Of a stretch of 64,000 nt of DNA, positions 35,730 through 45,526 are shown one piece after another. The first letter of the stretch is position 1. The number at the start of each line of letters is the position of its first letter. The stretch comes from Fischerella sp. JS2 (GTDB lineage Bacteria; Cyanobacteriota; Cyanobacteriia; Cyanobacteriales; Nostocaceae): positions 3,100,001 to 3,164,000 of the forward strand of contig NZ_CP135918.1 of the NCBI RefSeq assembly GCF_032393985.1, given 5' to 3'. Position numbers and translations under genes: made by a program. The notes under the pieces are model-generated. The model ran no database searches and was not told the DNA's origin. It saw only the letters and a list, made by a program, of their open reading frames with translations.

Positions 35730-36659
35730 ATGATCGTCTGCCCTAACTGCAATCACCACAACCCTGATGGCGCTACCCAGTGTGAAGCTTGCTATACCCC
35801 CTTACCAGCGACTACTAACTGTCCTAGTTGTGGGGCAACCGTGCAGGCAGATGCTTCTTTTTGCGGGCAGTGTGGCTATCACCTGCGTACAGGTACTGTC
35901 ACGCCAGTAGCAGCAACTGTAGCACCTGACATTCCTGTGGAAGTACAACCGTTAGTTTCACCTGATCCACTTGTACAACCGCAACCTGCGCCAGTGAGTG
36001 GATCTGGCAGCTACACCACGCCTGACTCTCCACCTTTGCCACCAACAGCTGTAGCATTTCCTTCAGTAGAAAGCAGTCCACCGCCACCCCCAATTCCAGC
36101 TTTTAATGCTGAGGAAACTAGCCCATCTCCACCACCAGCGCCCCCAGAACCACCAGCTGCTGTACCGCCTCCAACCGTTGCAGTCCCAGGAATAGCTGCC
36201 GAAGTTTCACCTTTTAATGCCGAACAAGAGAGTCCAGTACTAGAAAGTGAAAGTGAGCCAGCACCACAACCCACACCACCGTCAGCACCACAACCCACAC
36301 CACCATCACCTGCTAGAACACAATTACAGCAAGTAACTGCACGGCTTGTCCATGTGCAAACCGATAGGCAAATTGAATTGCCACAGAATCTGTCTGTAAT
36401 TCATATCGGTAAGCCTAATGACCGGATTCCGCCTGATGTGGATGTTTCTGGCTTTCCCAACTCAGAAATTGTTTCGCGGATACACTCGGATATTCGTGTT
36501 GAGGGAGATGCTTATTATATAGAAGATGTAGGCAGTTCTAACGGTACATATATCAATAATTTGCCTCTATTACCCGGAAACAGGCATCGTTTGAGACCAG
36601 GCGATCGCATCAGTCTAGGTAAAGGAGATTTGGTGACATTCATATTTCAAATCTCCTAA
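35730..36659 (+). CDS. Double zinc-ribbon FHA-domain protein
   Basis: This 309-residue protein starts with two zinc ribbons: Cys4/Cys7/Cys18/Cys21 (CPNC, CEAC) and Cys31/Cys34/Cys45/Cys48 (CPSC, CGQC). A Pro/Ala-rich linker of about 170 residues follows, then a C-terminal FHA domain (about 225-305) with the phosphothreonine-binding pattern IHIGKPN, SRIHSDI and SSNGTYINN. FHA domains read Thr phosphorylation by Ser/Thr kinases, so this is likely a signalling adaptor. A second FHA gene follows 42 bp downstream on the same strand, suggesting an operon. Confidence 0.85.
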   Translation: MIVCPNCNHHNPDGATQCEACYTPLPATTNCPSCGATVQADASFCGQCGYHLRTGTVTPVAATVAPDIPVEVQPLVSPDPLVQPQPAPVSGSGSYTTPDSPPLPPTAVAFPSVESSPPPPPIPAFNAEETSPSPPPAPPEPPAAVPPPTVAVPGIAAEVSPFNAEQESPVLESESEPAPQPTPPSAPQPTPPSPARTQLQQVTARLVHVQTDRQIELPQNLSVIHIGKPNDRIPPDVDVSGFPNSEIVSRIHSDIRVEGDAYYIEDVGSSNGTYINNLPLLPGNRHRLRPGDRISLGKGDLVTFIFQIS

Positions 36660-36701
36660 ATGGTCAGTTATAGTGGAGGAGAATTGATACAAGCCTAGCT
36701 C

Positions 36702-37127
36702 GTGATTACACTTATCCTCTTGCACCCACTACAACCCATTCCAGCTCAAAGTTGGACTTTTGCAGACGACGAACCAGCCATTTTGATCGGACGAGCGGCG
36801 GATAACCATGTTGTTCTGTATAGTGCGGTGGTTTCCCGTCGCCATATAGAATTAAGACGAGTGGATCATGGCTGGGAAGTTGTCAATTTAGGTGCCAACG
36901 GAACTTATGTAGATGGGGAAGCAATTGTGAGAGTGCCAGTTACTGATGGGGTTATCCTCCGCCTTGCTCGTTCTGGACCGCAAATTCAAATTTGTTTAGG
37001 AATACCGACAACCACAACAGTTAATAAGTCCCAGCGTTGCCTGTCAACTCTCGTAAATGCGGAAAGAGAAACAGAGATAGGAGAACAAGCAGATCAAGAA
37101 ATTGAAAGTTTACCTAGAAAAAGGTGA
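36702..37127 (+). CDS. FHA-domain protein
   Basis: This 141-residue protein is nearly all one FHA domain: AILIGRAADNHVVLYSAVVSRRHIEL has the conserved Gly-Arg and Ser-Arg-His, and LGANGTYVDGE follows. A charged C-terminal tail comes after. It starts with GTG at 36702, since upstream frames close. It follows the zinc-ribbon FHA gene closely, and the two probably act in the same phospho-Thr pathway; the kinase is not in the window. Confidence 0.82.
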   Translation: MITLILLHPLQPIPAQSWTFADDEPAILIGRAADNHVVLYSAVVSRRHIELRRVDHGWEVVNLGANGTYVDGEAIVRVPVTDGVILRLARSGPQIQICLGIPTTTTVNKSQRCLSTLVNAERETEIGEQADQEIESLPRKR

Positions 37128-37192
37128 ATGGTTGGTTGTTGGCAGTTAGCAGTTAATGGTTAGTAGTTCTTCTATGCGGTTCATAAAATACA

Positions 37193-37220
37193 AAATAAAA
37201 GGGTGGATTTTACCCACCCT
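37193..37220 (-). terminator. Rho-independent terminator of tkt
   Basis: On the minus strand a 7-bp stem (AGGGTGG/CCACCCT, 37200-37220, 7-nt loop) is followed by TTTATTTT, 36 bp after the tkt stop. Confidence 0.8.
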
Positions 37221-37256
37221 CACTATAAAAATTATGAAAGATTATTCTGTTGCTAG

Positions 37257-39269
37257 TTAACCCAACAATTCTTTCGCTTTTGTGACTACATTATCAACGG
37301 TGTAGCCGAATTTCTCCATAATTATACCACCAGGTGCAGAAACACCAAAGCGATCCACGCTAATCATTGTGCCTTCGTCACCCAGGTAACGACACCAACC
37401 AAAGCTAGAAGCTGCTTCAACAGCTAAACGCTTTTTAACCGCTTTGGGTAACACTGACTCACGGTAGGATTCGCTTTGAGCATCGAAGAGTTCCCAAGAA
37501 GGCATGGAAACTACACGAACTTTCTTACCTTCAGCGCGGAGTTTGGCAGCAGCATCGACACACAGAAATACTTCGCTACCTGTAGCGATGAGGATGATGT
37601 CGGGAGTTCCCTCACTATCAGAAAGAATATAAGCGCCTTTGGTAACACCTTCAATGCTGCTTCCTTCTAATTGGGGCAGGTTTTGCCGCGACAATGCTAG
37701 CAAAGTGGGGCGGTGTTGATTGGCATTTTCAATGGCGACTTTGTAAGCGCCAGAGGTTTCGTTACCGTCGGCGGGACGAATGACTGTCAGGTTGGGAATA
37801 GCCCGCAAAGATGCCAAGGTTTCTACTGGTTGGTGGGTGGGGCCATCTTCACCTAAACCAATGGAATCGTGAGTCATGACGTAGATGACTCCTGCTTGAG
37901 ACAATGCCGAGAGGCGAATTGCAGCCCGCATGTAGTCGGCAAAGACCAAGAAGGTAGCACAGTAGGGAATTAACCCGGAACCATGCAGAGCAATACCGTT
38001 ACAAATCGAACCCATACCATGCTCGCGTACACCGAAACGGAGGTTACGGTTTTGGTACTGTCCTTTTTGGAAGTCACCTGCACCCTTGAGTTCTGTCAAG
38101 TTAGAGTGGGTGAGATCGGCAGAACCACCGATCATTTCTGGTAGCACAGGTGCTAAGGCATTAAGGGTCATTTCGGAAGTTTTGCGAGTGGCGATCGCTT
38201 TACTTCCTGGTTCGTAAGTAGGTAATGCTTTTTCCCAGTCTTCTGGCAGTTTGCCACTGATTTGCCGCTCAAATGCAGCCGCTTCTTGGGGATACTTCGC
38301 TTTATAGTCAGCAAAAGTTTTGTTCCACTGGCTTTCATACTCAGCACCACGGTCTACGGCTTTACGGAAGTGCTTGAGGGCATCTTCTGGGATGACAAAT
38401 GGTTCGTGTTCCCAACCCAAGTTATTACGAGTAGCAGCTACTTCATCACCACCAAGGGCTGCACCATGAACGCCTGCGGTGTTCGCTTTGTTAGGAGAAC
38501 CGTAACCAATGGTGGTACGGACTTTAATTAAAGATGGCTTGTCGGTGACAGCTTTAGCAGCTTCGATCGCTTTATGAATTGCTTCTAAGTTTGTGTCGCC
38601 ATCGCTAACAGCTTGTACGTGCCAGCCGTATGCTTCAAAACGCTTGCCCACATCTTCGGTGAAAGCAATATCAGTAGAACCATCAATCGAGATGTGGTTG
38701 TCATCATATAAGGCAATGAGTTTACCCAAGCCCAGGTGTCCTGCCAAGGAACAGGCTTCACCAGATACACCTTCCATGTTGCAACCATCACCTAAAATCA
38801 CATAGGTGTAGTGATCAACTATTTTGGCGTCGGGTTTGTTGAACTTTGCGGCGAGATGGGCTTCTGCCATCGCTAAACCGACCGCATTGGCAATTCCCTG
38901 TCCTAAGGGTCCGGTAGTTACTTCTACACCTAGTGTTTCAAAGTTTTCTGGATGTCCAGGAGTTTTAGAACCCCACTGACGGAATTGTTTAATATCGTCT
39001 AGTGTGACGCTGTCGTAACCGTTTAAGTAGAGTAGGGCATACTGCAACATACAGCCGTGGCCGGCAGACAGGACAAAGCGATCACGATTGAACCACTTGG
39101 GATTTTTAGGGTTAAACCGCATAAACCGATCCCATAGCACGAATGCCATTGGTGCAGCACCCATTGGCAGTCCTGGATGACCAGACTTGGCTTTTTCTAC
39201 AGCATCAATTGCCAAAAAGCGGATCGAGTTAATACAAAGTTCTTCAAGGGTTTGGGTTGCAACAGCCAT
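37257..39269 (-). CDS. tkt: Transketolase
   Basis: The 670-residue protein starts [20 protein letters not shown] and has the ThDP-binding [13 protein letters not shown] to [22 protein letters not shown], the domain-2 [13 protein letters not shown] and FRAIPN-type region, and the end [14 protein letters not shown]. All are typical of transketolase. It transfers two-carbon units in the Calvin cycle and pentose-phosphate pathway and is essential for CO2 fixation. The start is ATG 39269. A terminator is visible downstream. Confidence 0.97.
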   Translation of the reverse strand: MAVATQTLEELCINSIRFLAIDAVEKAKSGHPGLPMGAAPMAFVLWDRFMRFNPKNPKWFNRDRFVLSAGHGCMLQYALLYLNGYDSVTLDDIKQFRQWGSKTPGHPENFETLGVEVTTGPLGQGIANAVGLAMAEAHLAAKFNKPDAKIVDHYTYVILGDGCNMEGVSGEACSLAGHLGLGKLIALYDDNHISIDGSTDIAFTEDVGKRFEAYGWHVQAVSDGDTNLEAIHKAIEAAKAVTDKPSLIKVRTTIGYGSPNKANTAGVHGAALGGDEVAATRNNLGWEHEPFVIPEDALKHFRKAVDRGAEYESQWNKTFADYKAKYPQEAAAFERQISGKLPEDWEKALPTYEPGSKAIATRKTSEMTLNALAPVLPEMIGGSADLTHSNLTELKGAGDFQKGQYQNRNLRFGVREHGMGSICNGIALHGSGLIPYCATFLVFADYMRAAIRLSALSQAGVIYVMTHDSIGLGEDGPTHQPVETLASLRAIPNLTVIRPADGNETSGAYKVAIENANQHRPTLLALSRQNLPQLEGSSIEGVTKGAYILSDSEGTPDIILIATGSEVFLCVDAAAKLRAEGKKVRVVSMPSWELFDAQSESYRESVLPKAVKKRLAVEAASSFGWCRYLGDEGTMISVDRFGVSAPGGIIMEKFGYTVDNVVTKAKELLG

Positions 39270-39598
39270 AATCAGATTGTTGTTAACGACGGGTTAGCAC
39301 TCTTTTAAGCTTCTTTTGCCTGCTGGGGATCAAAATTCCCCACGATAGTATCATCATCCCATTGGTGCTTGTTGACAAACAAGCTGTAAAACTGAGGATT
39401 TTTGAGCGAGGATTTTGGGATTATTCTAGAAAGGATTGGCCTAAATATTCAGTTGCTAAAGGGACGGAATGATCTCAGCTGGGTGTCAGAGACAATACGT
39501 TCTTTATAGGGAAAGGGGAAAGGAGAACGGGGACAAGGGGGAAAACGGAGAATTTATCCCAATTCCCCGATCCCCGATCCCCAATTCCCTTTTAACTC
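39270..39598. other. Intergenic between fabF and tkt
   Basis: The 330-bp gap holds a TGGGGA/TCCCCA hairpin at about 39326-39344 and G-rich repeats ('gggaaaggggaaagg'), then 'ccccgatccccgatccccaa' heptamers near 39565-39585. fabF runs toward tkt on the same strand. No gene is seen. Confidence 0.5.
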
Positions 39599-40849
39599 CT
39601 AAACATGTTTTTTAAAAGCAAGGGTGACATTATGACCCCCAAAACCAAAAGAATTGGACAGTGCTACCTCAACACGTGCAGTACGACTAACGTTCGGTAC
39701 GTAGTCTAAATCACATTCAGAATCAGGGTTTTCTAGGTTAATTGTTGGTGGGAGTCGGTCGTTAGCGATCGCGAGTACTGTTGCCACTGCTTCAATACCA
39801 CCAGAACCGCCTAATAAGTGACCTGTCATAGATTTAGTAGAACTAATTGCTACTTTGTAAGCATGATCACCTAAGGCTCTTTTCATCGCTGCGGTTTCAG
39901 TCGAATCGTTAGCTGGGGTGCTAGTACCGTGGGCATTGATGTAGCTCACCATGTCGGGAGTAATTCCTGCATCTTTGAGTGCTAGCTCTATAGCCCTAGC
40001 GGCTCCTTCACCACCAGGTACGGGGGATGTGATATGGTAAGCATCACAGGTCATACCATAGCCGACGATTTCAGCATAAATCCTGGCACCACGACTGATG
40101 GCGTGTTGCATTTCTTCCAAAATTAAAATACCTGCTCCTTCGCCCATGACAAATCCATCGCGGTCTTGATCAAAGGGACGGCTGGCATGAGCAGGGTCGT
40201 CATTACGAAACGAAAGTGCTTTACATGCAGCAAAACCAGCAAGAGATAAAGGTGTAATAGCTGCTTCTGCTCCCCCACAAATCATTGCCTGGGCATATCC
40301 GCCTTGAATCAGGCGAAAAGCGTCTCCTATGGAGTTAGAACCAGCAGCACAAGCTGTTACGGAGCAGGAATTAGGCCCTTTTGCACCAGTATGGATTGCT
40401 GTTAACCCCGCAGCCATGTTGGCAATCATCATGGGAATCATAAACGGGCTACAGCGGTCTGGGCCACGGTTGAGATAAACTGTTTGCTGCTCTTCCATTA
40501 CCTTGAGACCACCAACGCCAGAACCGATGATCACACCTACTTGTTCAGCATTCAGGTCATTAATTGTTAACCGCGCATCCGCTAGAGCCTGTTTTGCCGC
40601 TGAAACGGCAAATTGAGAAAACCTATCCATGCGCTTGGCCTCTTTACGATCCATGTAATCGTGCGGATCGTAGTTTTTTACCTCGCCAGCAATACGGCAA
40701 GCATGGCGCGAAGCATCAAACAGGGTAATTTCGCTAATGCCATTACGTCCGCTTACCAATCCTTCCCAATATTCGGCTGGTGTATTACCAATCGGTGTAA
40801 TCGCGCCAACACCAGTTACAACAACGCGTTTACGTATCAAATCTGTCAT
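39599..40849 (-). CDS. fabF: 3-oxoacyl-[acyl-carrier-protein] synthase II
   Basis: This 416-residue protein, from ATG 40849 (MTDLIRKRVVVTGVGAITPI), has the catalytic Cys in TACAAGSNSIGDAFR, the His in NAHGTSTPANDSTET and the second His in SSTKSMTGHLLGGSG. It is a beta-ketoacyl-ACP synthase that extends fatty acids in the cytoplasm. The frame extends to 40882 but begins there with a non-family sequence. acpP lies upstream on the same strand, 190 bp away, with STRR-type G/T-rich repeats between; this acpP-fabF order is widespread. Confidence 0.96.
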   Translation of the reverse strand: MTDLIRKRVVVTGVGAITPIGNTPAEYWEGLVSGRNGISEITLFDASRHACRIAGEVKNYDPHDYMDRKEAKRMDRFSQFAVSAAKQALADARLTINDLNAEQVGVIIGSGVGGLKVMEEQQTVYLNRGPDRCSPFMIPMMIANMAAGLTAIHTGAKGPNSCSVTACAAGSNSIGDAFRLIQGGYAQAMICGGAEAAITPLSLAGFAACKALSFRNDDPAHASRPFDQDRDGFVMGEGAGILILEEMQHAISRGARIYAEIVGYGMTCDAYHITSPVPGGEGAARAIELALKDAGITPDMVSYINAHGTSTPANDSTETAAMKRALGDHAYKVAISSTKSMTGHLLGGSGGIEAVATVLAIANDRLPPTINLENPDSECDLDYVPNVSRTARVEVALSNSFGFGGHNVTLAFKKHV

Positions 40850-40854
40850 GACTA

Positions 40855-41035
40855 AGTTACAAGTGGCTCTCCGGCAGGACAAAACAGGAATTGGGCACAG
40901 GGCATGGGGAACAGGAAATCGGGCATTGGGAATTGAGATTTGGGAATTGGGAATTGGGCTTCATGTAATTTTTTCTATGCACATGCCCTATGCCCCATGC
41001 CCTACGCCCTATGTCCTATTACCCTATGCCCTAAC
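40855..41035. repeat. 'gggaattggg' and 'gccctatgcc' repeats
   Basis: Words such as TTGGGAATTGGGAATTGGG and CCCTATGCCCCATGCCCTA fill the acpP-fabF gap. Confidence 0.65.
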
Positions 41036-41040
41036 CTCTC

Positions 41041-41292
41041 TTATGCGGATGCGGCAACTTTGTTGGTAATGTAATCCAATGCTTCTTGAACTGTGGTAAT
41101 TTTTTCAGCGGCTTCATCAGGAATTTCGATATCAAATTCTTCTTCTAAAGCCATTACCAACTCAACTGTATCTAGGGAATCAGCGTTTAGATCATTGGCA
41201 AAATTGGCTTGTGGTGTAACCTTTTCGGGTTCAACACCCAGTTGCTCCACAACGATTTTTTTAACTCTCTCAAAAATGTCCGCTTGGCTCAT
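41041..41292 (-). CDS. acpP: Acyl carrier protein
   Basis: The 83-residue acidic protein has the phosphopantetheine site [16 protein letters not shown] (Ser37-type) and the usual helices [15 protein letters not shown] and [16 protein letters not shown]. It carries growing acyl chains in fatty-acid synthesis. It starts at 41292 and is followed by fabF on the same strand, most likely co-transcribed. Confidence 0.97.
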   Translation of the reverse strand: MSQADIFERVKKIVVEQLGVEPEKVTPQANFANDLNADSLDTVELVMALEEEFDIEIPDEAAEKITTVQEALDYITNKVAASA

Positions 41293-41696
41293 AGATTAAA
41301 TTCCTCAACCAGTTGCTATAATCCGCTCTTTATGGGTTACATGGTTTTGAGCATATACATCTTATCTGAAAGCGCGATCGCATACACTCTTTAAAGGATT
41401 CTGTTTTGCAATTCTTACTAAATTTTTTTCAGAATATACACCCCAGTACCTATTGTCTAACAACCGACACTAAGGAATGCGATGATAAAACAGTTACAGG
41501 CAGCTATGTAGAAGGCAGCTATGTAAAAGGCAGAAGGCAGAAGGCACCAGGGCAGAAGGCAGAAGGAAAATCATAGAATATAATTCCAACGACCTCTTTT
41601 CCCATCACCTATTACCTTATTCCCTAATCACCAATTACCTTTTTCATCTGCTCTAGTGTACGCAATTCGTGTCGATTATCTAACAACAATATTTCT
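41293..41696. other. Divergent 404-bp region before acpP
   Basis: Near acpP the DNA is AT-rich, with a likely promoter and leader of this highly expressed gene. Around 41515-41575 'aaggcagaaggcag' words repeat, and STRR-like 'ccctattacc' words follow. No gene is seen. Confidence 0.5.
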
Positions 41697-42602
41697 ATGC
41701 TATCCCATACGTTGAAATACGCTTACTACCCAGGTTGTGTTGCTCAAGGGGCTTGCCGGGAACTTCATCAATCCACAGTTGCCCTCAGCAAAGCATTGGG
41801 CATTGAACTTATTGAACTTAAAAAAGCTGCCTGCTGCGGTTCCGGTACTTTTAAGGAAGATTCCCAACTTTTAGAAGATACTGTCAATGCTCGCAATATT
41901 TCTTTAGCAGAAGAATTAAATTTGCCACTGCTGACTCATTGTAGTACTTGTCAAGGTGTAATTGGCCATGTTGATGAACACCTCAAACAATGTCAGAAAA
42001 CAAATCCCGCTTATGTAGGACAAGTTAACAGCTTGCTCCAAAAAGAAGGCTGTTCACCTTACCGGGGAAGTACAGAAGTTAAACATCTGCTTTATGCTCT
42101 AGCAAATGATTATGGCTTAGAGGAGATTCAACAACGAGTTAGCCGTAAACTATCTGGACTCAAATGTGCTGCTTTTTACGGTTGTTATCTCCTGCGCGCC
42201 CAAAAATTTATGCTTTATGATGACCCCTTCCAGCCAGAGACGATGGAAAATCTATTTAGGGCAGTGGGAGCTACACCAATTTATTACAGAGGTCGTACAC
42301 AGTGTTGCGGTTGGCCTCTTGCTAGTTATGCTACCACCGAGTCGTTCAAAATGGCTGGTAAGCATATTCAAGAAGCCATAGAAGCAGGCGCTGATTGTAT
42401 GGTGACACCTTGTCCTTTATGTCACCTTAACCTAGATTCTCGTCAACCAGAGGTAGAAAAAGTAATTGGACACAAGCTAAGTTTACCAGTCTTGCATCTA
42501 CCGCAGTTGGTTGCCTTAGCAATTGGGATTAGTCCGAAAGAACTAGGTTTAGAAAGGCACATTGTTTCTACTCGCCCAGTGTTGGAGAAGTTAGGACTTT
42601 GA
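41697..42602 (+). CDS. Heterodisulfide-reductase-B-like CCG-domain protein
   Basis: The 301-residue protein holds two Cys-rich CCG domains: YYPGCVAQG...AACCGSGTF with THCSTCQGV, and FYGCYLLRA...TQCCGWPLA with TPCPLCHLN. The family includes HdrB and the iron-sulfur subunit SdhE-type of succinate dehydrogenase; each CCG domain can bind a special iron-sulfur or zinc centre. Cyanobacteria carry it without the rest of an Hdr complex, so its electron partner is unknown. The start ATG 41697 includes the first YYPGC. It stands alone, divergent from acpP. Confidence 0.82.
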   Translation: MLSHTLKYAYYPGCVAQGACRELHQSTVALSKALGIELIELKKAACCGSGTFKEDSQLLEDTVNARNISLAEELNLPLLTHCSTCQGVIGHVDEHLKQCQKTNPAYVGQVNSLLQKEGCSPYRGSTEVKHLLYALANDYGLEEIQQRVSRKLSGLKCAAFYGCYLLRAQKFMLYDDPFQPETMENLFRAVGATPIYYRGRTQCCGWPLASYATTESFKMAGKHIQEAIEAGADCMVTPCPLCHLNLDSRQPEVEKVIGHKLSLPVLHLPQLVALAIGISPKELGLERHIVSTRPVLEKLGL

Positions 42603-42732
42603 CTATGCAATTTTAGATTTTAGATTTTAGATTTTGGATTTTGGATTGGGGACAAGGAGGACGATTTGGGGGAGAGTAAGGAAATAACCACTAACCACTA
42701 ACCACTAACCACTAACTACTAACCATCAACAA
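42603..42732. repeat. TTAGATTTTAGATTTTAG and ACTAACC tandem repeats
   Basis: The first part (about 42611-42650) is a 9-bp-type repeat of TTTTAGATT/TTTTGGATT; the second (42686-42724) is five ACTAACC-type heptamers. Confidence 0.75.
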
Positions 42733-45171
42733 TCAATTTTGATTAGATGGTTCTTCAATTGGCGTCACCGTCACTTCTGGAGTAGAAGTGATGGTGATTG
42801 ATTTTGATGTTGGTTCTGGAGTCGGTGACGGGGTAAAAGTAGAGGGTATAGTTACTGAGCTTGATGTTGGTTCTTGAGTTGGTGACGGGGTAAAAATAGG
42901 TTTAGATGTAGTTTCCGGTGATGGTGGCTCAAAAGTTGGTGTTGGCGAAGTTATCGGAGAGGGTAGACCGAAGCCCGGACTAGGTACTGGTGTAAAATTA
43001 AAGCCTGGTTCGGTTTCTACTGTTGGTGTTGGTTCTGGAGTGGCAGTGGGTGTGGGTAAGTATTTTGGTACTGGTGCAGATGTAGGTTTGCTTTGTGGCT
43101 GTTTTGGCTTGACGAATGTTGGTTCGGGAAATGTTGGTGGTGTCAATGCCGGATCTATTATGGGCTTAGTTTCTTTTAAGGGTTTTAAGGGTGACAGTGT
43201 GGGTATTTCTGAGTTTGTAGGTTTAGCAATGGGTGATGGTATGGATGTTGCTTCGATTTGCGGTTGGGCTAACGGTATAGTTGTTGCTTGAGGCTTGCTG
43301 GTATCTGGTTGAATGGGTTGGGGTGCAGTACGACCCCAGTAAAACCAAGCTAATAATCCACTAGAAGCCAAAATTCCAGTAGTAATAACCCCTTGTGGTG
43401 AAAGTAAAAAGTTTTGCCGCAAAGGTGGAGGTAAAGTTTGTCCCTCTACTATGTTCATCCGAGTTAGAGGTGACACTGAGGAAGGGGGCAAAGGGTCAGC
43501 CTCTTTTGCCTGAATACTGCTAACAATTTGGTGATTAACTACAGGCTGATAACCATTTTTTAGCGAGTCAACTTTTGATTTTTGAACATGATTACTAAAG
43601 TTGGGGTTTTTCTCAATTTTCGGGAGAGTGTAAGGTTCACTGCTACCATTGTGTATATTTTGAGGCTGGGAATTTAATAAGGATAAAGGAAGTAAATTGA
43701 AATTTTGGCGAGTGAGGGCTAATCCTGTGAAATCACTCAAAGATTCTCGTAATTCTAAGGCTCTGGTAAAGTATCTAAACGCAACTGTATTTTCTTCTAA
43801 ACAAAGGGCGTGAGTACCAAGTTGGTGTAAAGCCCAAGCTTCCGAGGCTTTGTCTCGTTCAGCTTGAGATGCTTGCAGTCCACGTTGTAGCACATGTTCC
43901 CACAAACCCCAGCGCTTACTCAAAGCTAGTAAACCTTCCACTGCTTTTGCTAAGTGTAAGACAACTTGCCAACGGCTAGCTCTGACTGCTACTTCTAAAA
44001 TTTGTACGATCGCATCAATTTTGACTAATAAATTTTGTGGCTGCTGGAGATACAATTGTGTCCAGTTAATAAAGTAAGCGATCGTATTTTCTAGTGGTGT
44101 TCCTAACTTCCATGCTGGTGGTAAAACTGCTGTGATTGTCTTGTTGATCCGATAACGAAAATCTTCCTGTTGTATAAGATAACGCTGTTGCAAATTCTTT
44201 AGAATTTCCGAGGCGTCTGGTTGTTGGGTGATCGCTGCAACCTCTTCCTCTAATAACCCCACCTCACCCATCACTGCCAAAATTTCCAAAATGTTTCTGT
44301 GGGTGTGTGATAGCGACTCGATGATTTGTTGAATTAGATAAATACTAGCTTGAGAATTTGGTAGTTGACTGACAATTTCAGCTAGCGATCGCCCTTCTGC
44401 TAAAACGTAAGTGATCGCTAATTGCAGATGCATCGGGTTTCCTTTGAGGATGATGCACAGAGACCTAGCCGCAGGTAGTTCCTCAATTTTGAGGGAACGT
44501 TGCATTTTTGTTTCTACGAAAACTAAAGCATCCTCAATAGATAGTCCAGACAGTGCAGTGGAGTATGCTGGTTTTGGCAGACGCTGTTTTGTAGAAGCAA
44601 CCAGAAAAGTACAGTTACTAGCAGCATTTCTCAGCTTTTGCACTTCATCTTGGATAAGTTGATCACCGTCATCGAGTATAACTAGTGCGTGTTTGTCCTG
44701 TATTTGGTGGCGTATTTGCTCATCTGTAGATTTATAAGGGGTATCGCTTTCATATCTATAAAAAGCTTCCCAAATTACTTGCAGTAAATCACTTACATAG
44801 GGATGATGAGAAGATAGACTGATCACACCATCACTAAATATAGAATCAGTCTGGAGTTCTTGCGCGCAGTAACGCAATAAAAAGCTTTTGCCAAAACCTA
44901 CGGGACTATAAAATTCTACCGATTGTCCAAATTTTAAAGTTGCGATCGCTTCATTAACATTAATTGGTTTTTCACGCTCTAGAAGTTTCTCGCTAGGAGG
45001 CTGACGAATCAACACTGGTGTAGAACGTTCTAGCAAATTCGGTTGTTGTGGTATGGTTGCTAATTCTGCGATCGCACCTTGGCTGGAACCGATTTTGAGT
45101 ATATGCTTACCTACAGCCAACGTACCATTGGTATCTGTGCATATATTTGCTGTCAAATTGCTATGCGGCAT
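42733..45171 (-). CDS. STAND-like NTPase with membrane anchor and Pro/Thr-rich tail
   Basis: The 812-residue protein has an ATPase module with a near-Walker A, SPVGFGKS (89-96, Ser instead of the first Gly), Walker B HALVILDDGDQL (161-172) and the NB-ARC-like GNPMHLQLAITY. Helical repeat-like sequence follows (about 300-480, with a TPR-type ALELRESLSDFTG). A single membrane helix (about 594-612, GVITTGILASSGLLAWFYW) precedes a 200-residue tail of Pro/Thr/Ser repeats (SPTQEPTSS, SPTPEPTSKS). The likely topology is ATPase in the cytoplasm and tail outside it. No effector domain is seen. I do not know its function. Confidence 0.75.
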   Translation of the reverse strand: MPHSNLTANICTDTNGTLAVGKHILKIGSSQGAIAELATIPQQPNLLERSTPVLIRQPPSEKLLEREKPINVNEAIATLKFGQSVEFYSPVGFGKSFLLRYCAQELQTDSIFSDGVISLSSHHPYVSDLLQVIWEAFYRYESDTPYKSTDEQIRHQIQDKHALVILDDGDQLIQDEVQKLRNAASNCTFLVASTKQRLPKPAYSTALSGLSIEDALVFVETKMQRSLKIEELPAARSLCIILKGNPMHLQLAITYVLAEGRSLAEIVSQLPNSQASIYLIQQIIESLSHTHRNILEILAVMGEVGLLEEEVAAITQQPDASEILKNLQQRYLIQQEDFRYRINKTITAVLPPAWKLGTPLENTIAYFINWTQLYLQQPQNLLVKIDAIVQILEVAVRASRWQVVLHLAKAVEGLLALSKRWGLWEHVLQRGLQASQAERDKASEAWALHQLGTHALCLEENTVAFRYFTRALELRESLSDFTGLALTRQNFNLLPLSLLNSQPQNIHNGSSEPYTLPKIEKNPNFSNHVQKSKVDSLKNGYQPVVNHQIVSSIQAKEADPLPPSSVSPLTRMNIVEGQTLPPPLRQNFLLSPQGVITTGILASSGLLAWFYWGRTAPQPIQPDTSKPQATTIPLAQPQIEATSIPSPIAKPTNSEIPTLSPLKPLKETKPIIDPALTPPTFPEPTFVKPKQPQSKPTSAPVPKYLPTPTATPEPTPTVETEPGFNFTPVPSPGFGLPSPITSPTPTFEPPSPETTSKPIFTPSPTQEPTSSSVTIPSTFTPSPTPEPTSKSITITSTPEVTVTPIEEPSNQN

Positions 45172-45526
45172 AGATTTTTATTTCAATCATTAAATCGAGT
45201 TTTACTCTATTTACCGCGATCTTGCTACCCAAATAGGAGTATATTCTACATTGTTTACCTTTATTTTAGCAAATATTACGGTGTTTTCACTTAAGTAATA
45301 CTTAGATAAGTTAAAAACAGAACTTATATCTAACCCAGCGTATCACCCACAATAAACAATTAAACATAAAATTTTTGATTATATATTTTTAATTGAGCGA
45401 AGCGTTTATACCATTTCACAAAATTCTTGATATAAATTCTCCCCCAAGTCGTCCTCCTTGTTTTCCTTATCCCCCTATTTGCCAAATGTATCAGACTTAT
45501 AGTGAAGTGGTATTACACTCTTTTCT
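45172..45526. other. Intergenic, C/T-rich patch
   Basis: The gap between two minus-strand genes has AT-rich sequence and a C/T-rich patch ('ccccaagtcgtcctccttg' near 45445-45470). I see no gene or strong hairpin; the promoter of the STAND-like gene should be near 45180-45300. Confidence 0.5.
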
